From Streptomyces sp. WAC05374 (lineage in GTDB: Bacteria > Actinomycetota > Actinomycetes > Streptomycetales > Streptomycetaceae): a DNA stretch of 64,000 nt. The notes below the pieces were generated by a model. The model did no database searches. It was not told the origin of the DNA and saw only the letters and a list, made by a program, of their open reading frames with translations. The stretch is taken from contig NZ_SMNQ01000021.1 of assembly GCF_004353505.1 (NCBI RefSeq), positions 49,615-113,614 on the forward strand, read 5' to 3'. Made by a program: the position numbers and the translations under genes. Position 1 is the first letter of the stretch. Each line of letters begins with the position of its first letter. Shown here one piece after another: positions 45,712 to 52,703 of this stretch.

Positions 45712-46176
45712 CTACTGGTTCTTGGCCCAGTGGGCGTACTGCTGCCGGACGTAGCGGCGCGGGTCGCAGATGACGGCCGTGCCGTCCAGCTCCATCAGCC
45801 GCTGCGCGGCTCGGGTGGACAGGTCGGCGGCGTCGCTGGTGACGCTGTCGGCTTCGTCGCTCAGCGCAATCCGGTCCAACAGCGCGGCCTTGCGGAGCCA
45901 GAACTCTCGGTTCAGCCCGTCGTAGAACGGCTTGTCGGCTGCGGTCCGGGCGGTCCATCCGATCTCGCTGATGATGCTCGGGGCGAGCGCGTACGCCTCT
46001 TCCGGCGTGGGCCTCTGCTCCGGCTCGGGGCGGTGGTCGGCGGTGATGTACAGGCGGGTGCGCTGGCCGTCGTGGGTGGGGCGCTGGCGCACGGAGCCGG
46101 TGGTGAAGGCGGCGGACAGGGCGGCGCTGACGCGGTCGCTGTCGGTCGGGTCGCAGATGACGCGGATCTCGAACAT
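45712..46176 (-). CDS. AICE conserved hypothetical protein
   Basis: 154 aa, acidic, no membrane segment. The start MFEIRVICDPTDSDRVSAALSAAFTTGSV and RLYITADHRPE suggest a small alpha-beta (ferredoxin-like) N-terminal domain. The C-terminal half is helical. I do not recognise a named family; it is in the middle of the replication/transfer operon, between the Cys-rich miniprotein and prim-pol genes. Confidence 0.75.
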   Translation of the reverse strand: MFEIRVICDPTDSDRVSAALSAAFTTGSVRQRPTHDGQRTRLYITADHRPEPEQRPTPEEAYALAPSIISEIGWTARTAADKPFYDGLNREFWLRKAALLDRIALSDEADSVTSDAADLSTRAAQRLMELDGTAVICDPRRYVRQQYAHWAKNQ

Positions 46177-46193
46177 GGGTTTCCTCTCCGGTG

Positions 46194-46325
46194 CTAGTCG
46201 CAGATGCAGTCAGGGCGTTCGCTGCTGCCGTCGGCGCCACAGCCGCAGCAGTGCGGGTAGTCGTACGGCTCGCTGCCGTCGGCGGGGTTGCACAGGTCGC
46301 AGTCGTACGGGACGAAGTCGTCCAT
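46194..46325 (-). CDS. 43-aa Cys-rich miniprotein
   Basis: A 43-aa frame: MDDFVPYDCDLC... ending in ERPDCICD. Seven Cys (9, 12, 26, 27, 29, 40, 42) with CxxC and CCGCG patterns suggest one zinc site. AAGGAG lies nine bases before the ATG, and the upstream stop is 3 nt away, so it sits in the operon like its neighbours. Confidence 0.75.
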   Translation of the reverse strand: MDDFVPYDCDLCNPADGSEPYDYPHCCGCGADGSSERPDCICD

Positions 46326-46328
46326 GGG

Positions 46329-46937
46329 TCAGTGCTCCTTGCTGGTGTTGATGGAGGGGAGTTCGGGCAGTCCGGCGGCTTCCACGGCCTTGAAGTCGAA
46401 GCCGGTCAGGGCGGCGCGGGTGATAAGGGCCTGGGCGAGCTGTTCGGTGTAGGCGGCGCTGGTACGGGCCACCTCGATCTGGGCTCCGGCGCGAAGGGCT
46501 TCGACGCGCTCGATGTGGGCGTGTTCCTCGCGGCGCGCGCTGGTCTGCCGGTCGTACGCGACGCGCTCGCGGCGGTCGGTGCGCCAGTACCGCGCGGCGA
46601 GCCCGTAGGCGACGGCGGTAGCCAGCACCCACAGCAGCAGCGGCAGGGACAGCCCGTCGGCGTATCCGGCGACTCCGGCGAGGGCGAGTCCTCCGGAGGC
46701 GGCGAATGCGGTTCCGGCGATGGCGCTGTCTCCAGCCCTGCCGACGCTCGCGCACACGCCGGCCGCTGCGGCTCCGAGGGACAGCGCGGTCATCAGCACG
46801 GCGTTGCCGACGGAGTGTTCGGCGCCGTTGGCGTTCCAGATGCGGGCCAGGATCAGCACGGTGGACGTGGCCAGCGCGGGTGCGGCCTTGGGCGCGATGA
46901 TGGCGAGCCAGTGCCGGGCAATGATCGGTTCATTCAC
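46329..46937 (-). CDS. AICE membrane protein with cytoplasmic helical tail
   Basis: 202 aa from GTG 46937 with GAGGAG seven bases upstream. Four hydrophobic segments lie at about residues 9-30, 42-65, 70-90 and 93-112. A charged helical C-terminal part (RRERVAYDRQTSARREEHAHIERVEALRAGAQIEVAR) follows. Position between tra and rep genes and topology suit a plasmid spread (Spd) protein for intramycelial transfer; family identity is inferred. Confidence 0.75.
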   Translation of the reverse strand: MNEPIIARHWLAIIAPKAAPALATSTVLILARIWNANGAEHSVGNAVLMTALSLGAAAAGVCASVGRAGDSAIAGTAFAASGGLALAGVAGYADGLSLPLLLWVLATAVAYGLAARYWRTDRRERVAYDRQTSARREEHAHIERVEALRAGAQIEVARTSAAYTEQLAQALITRAALTGFDFKAVEAAGLPELPSINTSKEH

Positions 46938-46948
46938 GGCCGGACTCC

Positions 46949-47137
46949 TCACAGTTGCTGTATGGCGTCGATGACGGCGGCGGCGAGCTGGTTGATGGGG
47001 CCGGCGGCGCCGGTGGAGGCGAGGCAGAAGCCGAACCCGGCGGCGGTGAACGCGGCGCCGTAGCCGAGGGACTTGGAGCGCAGCAGGAAGAACAGGACGA
47101 GTCCGAACAGGGCCGCGAGCGAGACGGTGACGGCCAC
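46949..47137 (-). CDS. 62-aa two-helix membrane protein, spread-protein-like
   Basis: GTG 47137 has AAGGAGG eight bases upstream. Two hydrophobic helices (VSLAALFGLVLFFLL and GAAFTAAGFGFCLAS) are linked by RSKSLGY. Small hydrophobic proteins of this kind occur in the spd clusters of Streptomyces plasmids. It lies 11 bp before the next gene. Confidence 0.75.
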   Translation of the reverse strand: MAVTVSLAALFGLVLFFLLRSKSLGYGAAFTAAGFGFCLASTGAAGPINQLAAAVIDAIQQL

Positions 47138-47172
47138 GGGCGGAACCTCCTTCGAGTGGTGTGGGCGGGTGG

Positions 47173-47424
47173 TCAGTGGGTGCCTTCGCGGTAGATCCGC
47201 TGGGCGCGGTTGAAGAGCCAGCGGCCGACGCGTATGCGCTTGCCGGTGGCCTTGCAGCGGCGGCAGCTCTTGCCGCGCTTGGGCCGTCCCTTGCGGTCGG
47301 TGTCCAGGGCGAAGCCGAAGCCGTTGCACTTGCGGCAGGTGCCGAACGGGCTGGCCGCGCACATTCCTGCGTAACCAAGCGTGACGATCAACAGGCAGGC
47401 GACAGCAGGGGCGAGGAGGGTCAT
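47173..47424 (-). CDS. Membrane-anchored DnaJ-type zinc-ribbon protein
   Basis: 83 aa. An N-terminal membrane helix (LLAPAVACLLIVTLGYAG) is followed by CRKCNGFGFALDTDRKGRPKRGKSCRRCKATGKR, two CxxC knuckles in the style of DnaJ zinc fingers, and a basic tail. Short proteins like this are common between tra and spd genes of AICEs; role unknown. Confidence 0.8.
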   Translation of the reverse strand: MTLLAPAVACLLIVTLGYAGMCAASPFGTCRKCNGFGFALDTDRKGRPKRGKSCRRCKATGKRIRVGRWLFNRAQRIYREGTH

Positions 47425-47462
47425 CGGTGGCCCTTTCTCGGGGTCTCCGGGGTTTTCGCTGG

Positions 47463-47553
47463 TAGAGCGCTATGCGCTAGATCGCAGATCAGGTGTCATG
47501 TGGGGTACTAGCGGGGGTGCTACCGGTAGCAGGGCGACGTGCTACCGATAGCA
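47463..47553. promoter_or_regulatory. Operator-like palindromes downstream of tra
   Basis: The 139-bp gap holds AGCGC-TAT-GCGCT (about 47467-47479) and two tandem palindromes, TGCTACCGGTAGCA and GTGCTACCGATAGCAC (about 47518-47553). Spaced 20-21 bp centre to centre, the pair resembles a repressor operator for an internal promoter of the small membrane-protein genes. Confidence 0.5.
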
Positions 47554-47563
47554 CCGTCCGGGG

Positions 47564-49819
47564 CTAGGCGGCGCCCCGCTTTTGGTCACGCTCCGCAATC
47601 GCCTTCGTGAGGTCGGCGCGGGCGATGCCGCGGCGGGTGGTGCGGGTGCCGTCGTCGGTGGTCCCGGCCACGTCGCGGGTCTTGATGCCGTGCGGCTTGA
47701 GCGCGGATGTGACGTTCTCGCCCTTCCAGCCGCCGTAGACCTCCGGCCTCAGCTCGGCCAGCCGGGCGGCGATCCGCTCGTTCCACACCCGCTCTTCCGA
47801 CGGCGGTACGACCGCGGCGACGTCGGCGAGCAGGTCGTAGGACGGCCCGGTCACGGCTTGAGGGTCCTCTCCGAGCGCGTGCCCGGACAGGGTGCCCTCG
47901 GCCTTGCGCAGGGCGTAGGCACGCTGGGCGATGGCGTGGGTGGCGTGGTCATCCAGGTAGGCGGTGCGCACCACGACCGGCAGTGCGGTGGCTCCGGCGA
48001 GGTAGCCGTTACCTGCGTCGATCTCCGGCCGGAAGGATGTGGCACGCACGCCGTTCTTGTAGGCGGACGTGCCCAGGATCATGTCGTTCTCGACCTGTCC
48101 GGCGACCTTGAGGGCGAAGCGGATGGACACGTTGCCGCTAATCCCGGTCGGGAGAGAGTCCTTGTCCGGGCGCTGCGTGGCCAGGACGAGGATCACGCCC
48201 AGGGCGCGACCGAGCTTGATGATGAACTCGGCATCGTCACCAGCCTGTTTTCCGTACTTGGGGTGACCGAAGAGGTTCTGGCACTCGTCAAAAACGCCCA
48301 CGAGCGGCCAGAGCTTGAGCGAGCGCTTGTCGGCGATGGCGCGGGTGATGCGCTTGTCCGGGCACAGGTCCCGCGGCAGCTTCTTGATCGCAGCCGCGCG
48401 GCGCATGACCTCCTCGCGCAGCAGCTTCAGGGAGTCGGCGGCGTACTTGATCGAGTCGTCGTCGATGCCGGAGACGAACCGGTGGCTGACGCATTCGAGG
48501 GAGTCCAGGTCGCCGGTGCCCTTGTTCTCGTGCAGCCACAGTTCGACGGACGGGTCCATGGCAGCGCCGCAGGCCAGCACGCGCACGGAGGCGGTCTTGC
48601 CCTGGCCGGGCAGCGAGCCGATCAGGATGTTGTGCTGGATCACCGGCACCGACTGAGCACGGCCGCGCGGGTCGATGCCGAACGGGATGCGCTTGAAGAT
48701 GTCGTGCTTGCTGGCGTTGGCGAGCGGCCACTTGACCAGTCCGATCTTGGACAGGTCCCGGTCACCCACCCACAGGATGAGCCGCCCTTCGTGCTCGCTG
48801 GGGTCGGCGTCGGGCCACACGCAGCCGAGGGGGCGGCGCAGGCCGGAGGCGAGTCGGGCGCGCCGGTCGGCCACGTCGGCGACCGTCACGCCGAGCGGCA
48901 GGTCGATGTCCGCGCGCCAGCCCGGACCCTCGCGGGTGATCGGGGCGACGAACTTGATGCCGTCCTGCCCCTTGGCCACGGCACTGGCGATCTGGCCGAT
49001 GCCGATGGACGCCATGGCCTTCACCACGATGTCGCTGGTCAGCTTCTGCACCTCGGTCTTGATCACCGCGCGCGTGGCCAGCGGCGCATCCGCCGGCGCG
49101 CCCAGCCAGCCGAGGGTCAGCACGGTGAGCGTGGCGGCGATGACCTGTGTGTGCGGCTCGGCTCCGTAGACCAGGAACAGCGCCATGGCCAGGGCGAACA
49201 GTGTCCCGAGGATGGTCAGGAGCATCCGCAGCCGTACGCGGCGGTCACGCTGCCGCGAGAGCTTCAGGTAGAGCTCGGAGTTCTCCCGACGCGCCTCCGC
49301 CTGCCGCAGCGGCTCGCCCTCCGCGTCGACCGCCCACCGGCTCACGCGGGTCAGGGTGTTAGCAAGGCCCCGCGGCGAGCGCCAGATCAGCTTGGGCACG
49401 TACAGGAACGGCAAGCGGACCGCGTGGAAGGCGATGGTGTGCCAGACATGCCCGGCCAGCCATCGCATCGCGTCGGCGAACTCCGGACCCGACTTCACCC
49501 AAGCCGGGAGGACATCCAGCCGCTTGGAGTCGCGGATGCGGTCGACCAGACCGGGGCCCGACTGAGTCGGCGCCGGGCGGTCGACCAGGGTCGGGCCGGA
49601 GTCGTCCGGCTCCCCCTCGCTCGGGTCGGCCGACTCGGTCGACTTGGGGTAGGCCGACCGGTCGGGGCCGGAGTCGGGCGACGCGTCGGGTGTGCGGTCG
49701 GCCGACTCGGTACGGGCCGACCGGGCTTTGCCGAGGTCGACCACGTCGCCCGCCGGGTCGGCGGCCATCTCGGCTTCCAGCCGGTTGAAGAGTTCGTTGT
49801 CGTCGTCGGGGTGTTTCAC
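47564..49819 (-). CDS. tra: FtsK/SpoIIIE-type DNA translocase, conjugal transfer protein Tra
   Basis: 751 aa from GTG 49819 (AAGGAAC five bases upstream). A variable Asp/Ser/Pro-rich start leads to two membrane helices (about 196-245), then the FtsK motor: Walker A SLPGQGKTASV (near 402) and Walker B LVGVFDECQN (near 511), LATQRPDKDSLPTGI. A C-terminal winged-helix-like region (about 690-745) should read octamer sites. One such protein moves double-stranded DNA between hyphae in Streptomyces conjugation. Confidence 0.95.
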   Translation of the reverse strand: MKHPDDDNELFNRLEAEMAADPAGDVVDLGKARSARTESADRTPDASPDSGPDRSAYPKSTESADPSEGEPDDSGPTLVDRPAPTQSGPGLVDRIRDSKRLDVLPAWVKSGPEFADAMRWLAGHVWHTIAFHAVRLPFLYVPKLIWRSPRGLANTLTRVSRWAVDAEGEPLRQAEARRENSELYLKLSRQRDRRVRLRMLLTILGTLFALAMALFLVYGAEPHTQVIAATLTVLTLGWLGAPADAPLATRAVIKTEVQKLTSDIVVKAMASIGIGQIASAVAKGQDGIKFVAPITREGPGWRADIDLPLGVTVADVADRRARLASGLRRPLGCVWPDADPSEHEGRLILWVGDRDLSKIGLVKWPLANASKHDIFKRIPFGIDPRGRAQSVPVIQHNILIGSLPGQGKTASVRVLACGAAMDPSVELWLHENKGTGDLDSLECVSHRFVSGIDDDSIKYAADSLKLLREEVMRRAAAIKKLPRDLCPDKRITRAIADKRSLKLWPLVGVFDECQNLFGHPKYGKQAGDDAEFIIKLGRALGVILVLATQRPDKDSLPTGISGNVSIRFALKVAGQVENDMILGTSAYKNGVRATSFRPEIDAGNGYLAGATALPVVVRTAYLDDHATHAIAQRAYALRKAEGTLSGHALGEDPQAVTGPSYDLLADVAAVVPPSEERVWNERIAARLAELRPEVYGGWKGENVTSALKPHGIKTRDVAGTTDDGTRTTRRGIARADLTKAIAERDQKRGAA

Positions 49820-49898
49820 TGAGGGTTCCTTCTCTCTGAGGGATGTGGGGCCCGGCCGCTGCTTTGGTCGGTTTGGGACCGGGCCCCGTACTGAGCGG

Positions 49899-50282
49899 TC
49901 AGGCGGCGCGCTGTTCCTCGGGGTAGGCACAGAGGACGCACACCCCGAGCGAGGTCGGGATGCAGTAGCTGTAGGTGATCCGGCACTGCGGACAGGTGCG
50001 GCGGGCGAGCATCGCCAGGGCGAGCGCACCCCACTTGCGGGAGGTCATCGGCCGGACCGGCTTGGCGCGGTCGACGCGGTAGAGGTAGGCGACCTGCACC
50101 CCGGCCTTGCGGCCGCGATGGCAGCGCATCACCTGCGCCGCGACCGGCTGTCCGCCCGGCCGAAGCCCGCGAGCACGCAACTGGCGTCGGGTCGCGTAGC
50201 CCTCCGGGGCGAACCGCCACGGGTACGTGGGGACGCCGAACCGGGCACCGGACGGGTCGTAGCACTTGCCGTAGGCGGACAT
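49899..50282 (-). CDS. RRQRL-motif zinc-binding protein
   Basis: 127 aa. The start ATG shares one base with the GGDEF gene stop (TGATG). YATRRQLRARGLRPGGQPVAAQVM fits the motif region of RRQRL-type proteins known from Streptomyces elements. CPQC...CVLC (TCPQCRITYSYCIPTSLGVCVLC) forms a likely zinc ribbon near the C-terminus. Function unknown; adjacent to tra. Confidence 0.8.
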   Translation of the reverse strand: MSAYGKCYDPSGARFGVPTYPWRFAPEGYATRRQLRARGLRPGGQPVAAQVMRCHRGRKAGVQVAYLYRVDRAKPVRPMTSRKWGALALAMLARRTCPQCRITYSYCIPTSLGVCVLCAYPEEQRAA

Positions 50283-50932
50283 CAGGCAGCCACCCCCACC
50301 ACGGGCACATCGGTCCGGGCGCCGGTACGGCCCGCGCGCCGTCCGGTGACCGTGGCGAACAGCCGCCCCAGCCCCGCCCTACGGGTTCCGGCGCGCGCCT
50401 GCTTGGCCGCGTACATCGCCTCATCGGCCCGACGCAGCAGCGCGGACAGGTCATCGCTGGGGAAGTCCGCGGCGCGTACCCAGCCGAGGGAGACCGTCGT
50501 ATGTACGGCCGGGTCCTGGCCGTCGACCGGGCGGGCGAGCAGACCATGAAGCACGGCGAGCATGTCGGCGGCGGTGCCGTGGTCGTCGATCAAGACGGCG
50601 GCGAACTCATCGCCCCCGAGCCGCCCGGCAACCCCGGAGCGGCCGACATGATGGGCGAGCCGGTCAGCGGTCGCCTTCAGCAGCGCGTCTCCGGCCGCGT
50701 GGCCGAAGGTGTCGTCGATCTGCTTGAAGCGGTCGACGTCGGCCAGGACCACGACCGCGCGGGGGTCCCGCAGCAACTGGGTGGCGCGGCGGGTGAATGC
50801 CTCGCGCGTCCGCAGCCCGGTCAGCGGGTCACGGCGAGCGAAGTTCAGGCGCCGCCGCAGCCACAGCGTGTGGGCCGTCCAGCCGGAGGCGAGGGGAGCC
50901 GCCGCGGCCAGCATGGTCAACAGGGTGTTCAT
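50282..50932 (-). CDS. GGDEF-domain diguanylate cyclase, AICE-encoded
   Basis: 216 aa. An N-terminal hydrophobic anchor (LTMLAAAAPLASGWTAHTLWL) precedes a complete GGDEF domain: DPLTGLRTREAF, ADVDRFKQIDDTFGHAAGD and the exact active-site RLGGDEFAAVL (about residues 102-112). The inhibitory RxxD site upstream is missing (RSGV there). It would make cyclic di-GMP, which controls development through BldD in Streptomyces. The start overlaps the DUF2637 stop... the two genes are joined by ATGA. Confidence 0.92.
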   Translation of the reverse strand: MNTLLTMLAAAAPLASGWTAHTLWLRRRLNFARRDPLTGLRTREAFTRRATQLLRDPRAVVVLADVDRFKQIDDTFGHAAGDALLKATADRLAHHVGRSGVAGRLGGDEFAAVLIDDHGTAADMLAVLHGLLARPVDGQDPAVHTTVSLGWVRAADFPSDDLSALLRRADEAMYAAKQARAGTRRAGLGRLFATVTGRRAGRTGARTDVPVVGVAA

Positions 50933-51921
50933 GCCGCCGCCCCCTCGGTCCCTTCGTTGTCGTCGACGGAGTGCAAGCGGCGCCCCTCGGCACGCTCGTT
51001 CAGCAGCAGGTCACGCAGCACGCGGGAGTTGGCAGCAGAGCAGTGCAGCGTGGTTCGGATGGCCTCCGCGTTGATCGCGTCATCGGACCAGTCGGCCGTG
51101 GCCTCGCGTGCCTCGGTCAGCAGTTCCGCCGCGGTCCGGGGCCCCTTGGCGGTCTTGGCCTTGCCCTTGGTGCCGGCCGGGCGCTTGCGCGGCGTCTTGG
51201 GCGCCTCCGGCTTCGGCTTCTCCGCCTCCTGCGGCGGCACGGGCGGGACGTCCTCGCTCGCCGGGGCCAGCTCCCCCAACTTGAGCAGCACACGTTCCGG
51301 GCGCGGGGTCTTCGTCCGCCACCGCCGGCCGTGCTGTTCCCGCAGGCGGGCGCGGGCCAACTGCCGGTCACGCTCCCGCTTCAGCGCCTCCGAGTACGAC
51401 GTGATCTCCCACAGCGTCATCCGCCGCCACAGGGCGAACGTCGACAGCGGGGCGAGCATCCAGCGGGAGAACCTCACCTTCTCCATCCGCCGGCCGGTCG
51501 CGGCGCCGATCCGCACGGCGTAGACGTGGGCGCCGATCTCGGAGAACACCACCCACAGCAGCGGCATAGTGCCGTGCGCAACCTTCGCCCACAGCGACTC
51601 ACCCGCGGCTACGTTCAGCCCGCACGTGACCAGCGTCAGCGCCCACGGCACGAACCGCACCCACGCCAACGCCATGTCCATCCGGATCAACAGCAGGTTG
51701 GCCACGGTGAACACCGGAATGGCTACGTCAATCCCGACCGGCAGCATCCACGGCTCACCGAAGCCCCACTGCGCGGCAGCAGCGGAAACCGCGTCGAACG
51801 AGGCGATCAGCCCCAGTGCGCCGACCCCGGCCGCGGCCAGCGCGCCCAGTCCGGCAGGTCCCATCTCCGGCTTCGTCAGCGGCGGCACCGCCGGTCGGTT
51901 GATGACCTCAGTGGTGCTCAT
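50929..51921 (-). CDS. DUF2637 membrane protein, spread-type
   Basis: 330 aa. Four membrane helices fill residues about 25-160 (AGLGALAAAGVGALGLIAS, LPVGIDVAIPVFTVANLLLI, FVPWALTLVTCGLNVAAG, GTMPLLWVVFSEIGAHVYAV), the DUF2637 pattern. The long cytoplasmic part is Lys/Pro-rich (KPKPEAPKTPRKRPAGTKGKAK) with a helical end that could bind DNA. In Streptomyces plasmids such proteins act with Tra in spreading (SpdB2-like); this is inferred. Confidence 0.8.
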   Translation of the reverse strand: MSTTEVINRPAVPPLTKPEMGPAGLGALAAAGVGALGLIASFDAVSAAAAQWGFGEPWMLPVGIDVAIPVFTVANLLLIRMDMALAWVRFVPWALTLVTCGLNVAAGESLWAKVAHGTMPLLWVVFSEIGAHVYAVRIGAATGRRMEKVRFSRWMLAPLSTFALWRRMTLWEITSYSEALKRERDRQLARARLREQHGRRWRTKTPRPERVLLKLGELAPASEDVPPVPPQEAEKPKPEAPKTPRKRPAGTKGKAKTAKGPRTAAELLTEAREATADWSDDAINAEAIRTTLHCSAANSRVLRDLLLNERAEGRRLHSVDDNEGTEGAAA

Positions 51922-52064
51922 GTCGTCTCGCCCTCCTCCGAAGCCCGGAGCTGGGCGTCCATGAGTTCGGCTTCCACGTCGTTGACCTGGCCGTCAAGAA
52001 TGCGCTGGTAGACGGCCTCGCTCTCCAGGAACACTCGGTCCTGGAAGTTCGGGCTGTCGCTCAT
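51918..52064 (-). CDS. 48-aa acidic helical protein
   Basis: The frame MSDSPNFQDRVFLESEAVYQ...EEGETT overlaps both neighbours by 4 nt (ATGA on each side), which strongly supports translation. It is acidic and all-helical, of unknown function. Confidence 0.75.
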   Translation of the reverse strand: MSDSPNFQDRVFLESEAVYQRILDGQVNDVEAELMDAQLRASEEGETT

Positions 52065-52360
52065 GCCGCCGCTCCCTTCCGCGAGGACCGACGACGCCTT
52101 GCCGGGCGCGCCAGCGGAACGACGTTGAACAGCTCCGGGGCGTGCGCCTCGATCACCTCGGCGGCGATGCGGGCCACGTCGTCCGGCAGGCTGCGGTAGT
52201 CGGGGTCGGCGAGGATGTCGCGCGCCGCGTCCTGGCGGGCCTCGCGTTCCTCATCCGTCTCGCCCTCGGTCCCGAGCCACAGCTCAACCGGGGTGCCAAG
52301 GGCGAGTTCCACGAACTCATCAACGGAGACGGCCTGTTGGTGGCCGACGTACGTGCGCAT
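52061..52360 (-). CDS. First gene of the AICE operon, hypothetical
   Basis: 99 aa from ATG 52360 with AGGAG six bases upstream. The protein is acidic in the middle and ends in a basic run (RPARRRRSSRKG). No family recognised. It follows the leader hairpin copy 2, and its stop overlaps the next start (ATGA). Confidence 0.78.
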   Translation of the reverse strand: MRTYVGHQQAVSVDEFVELALGTPVELWLGTEGETDEEREARQDAARDILADPDYRSLPDDVARIAAEVIEAHAPELFNVVPLARPARRRRSSRKGAAA

Positions 52361-52383
52361 GGTGCTCTCCTGAGTCGAAGGAG

Positions 52384-52440
52384 CAGGGAGAACCGCGGCG
52401 ACGGGCGACCTTGCTGGGGAGTCCCGACGCCACGGCAACG
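52384..52440 (-). ncRNA. Duplicated structured leader element, copy 2
   Basis: Stem 52393-52405 with 52423-52435 and the same 17-nt loop as copy 1. Compared with copy 1, one pair becomes G-U in the minus-strand RNA (a C-A mismatch if read on the plus strand), and one pair is lost. This supports a structure made in the minus-strand transcript, in the 5' leader of the operon's first gene. Confidence 0.6.
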
Positions 52441-52455
52441 CCACACCCGCAAAGC

Positions 52456-52476
52456 GTGGTATGTATTACCTACCAC
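52456..52476. promoter_or_regulatory. Inverted-repeat operator candidate
   Basis: GTGGTA (52456-52461) and TACCAC (52471-52476) are perfect mirror halves 9 bp apart, with an inner GGTA/TACC pair. It lies at the expected promoter position of the leftward operon. The repressor is unknown. Confidence 0.5.
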
Positions 52477-52703
52477 TCACGTTGGCAGATCGATTCCGGG
52501 CCGTCAAGCGCTCTTCTTTGAACCTGGAACCGCTGGCCTGCCTTACGGCGGTGACTCAACCTTCGCCAAGAGGGCGGGACTTCGGGAGCGTGCACTTGGG
52601 GGTGCACTCGTGCACTCCGCTGTGCGAACTATCCGCACACGGGCCTGACCTGCGTAGAGTGACGGTGAGTCAAGCTGAGACTTCGGCCGCTCCTGGGGGA
52701 TCC

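Larger units (their letters stand above)
52361..52703. promoter_or_regulatory. Divergent control region of the AICE
   Basis: 343 bp separate the main leftward operon from the rightward regulator gene. It holds the leader hairpin copy 2, an inverted repeat GTGGTA-N9-TACCAC (52456-52476) and three TGCACT repeats (52591, 52603, 52611) before the regulator. These are candidate operators for the nearby HTH regulator and for the GntR protein. Confidence 0.6.
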
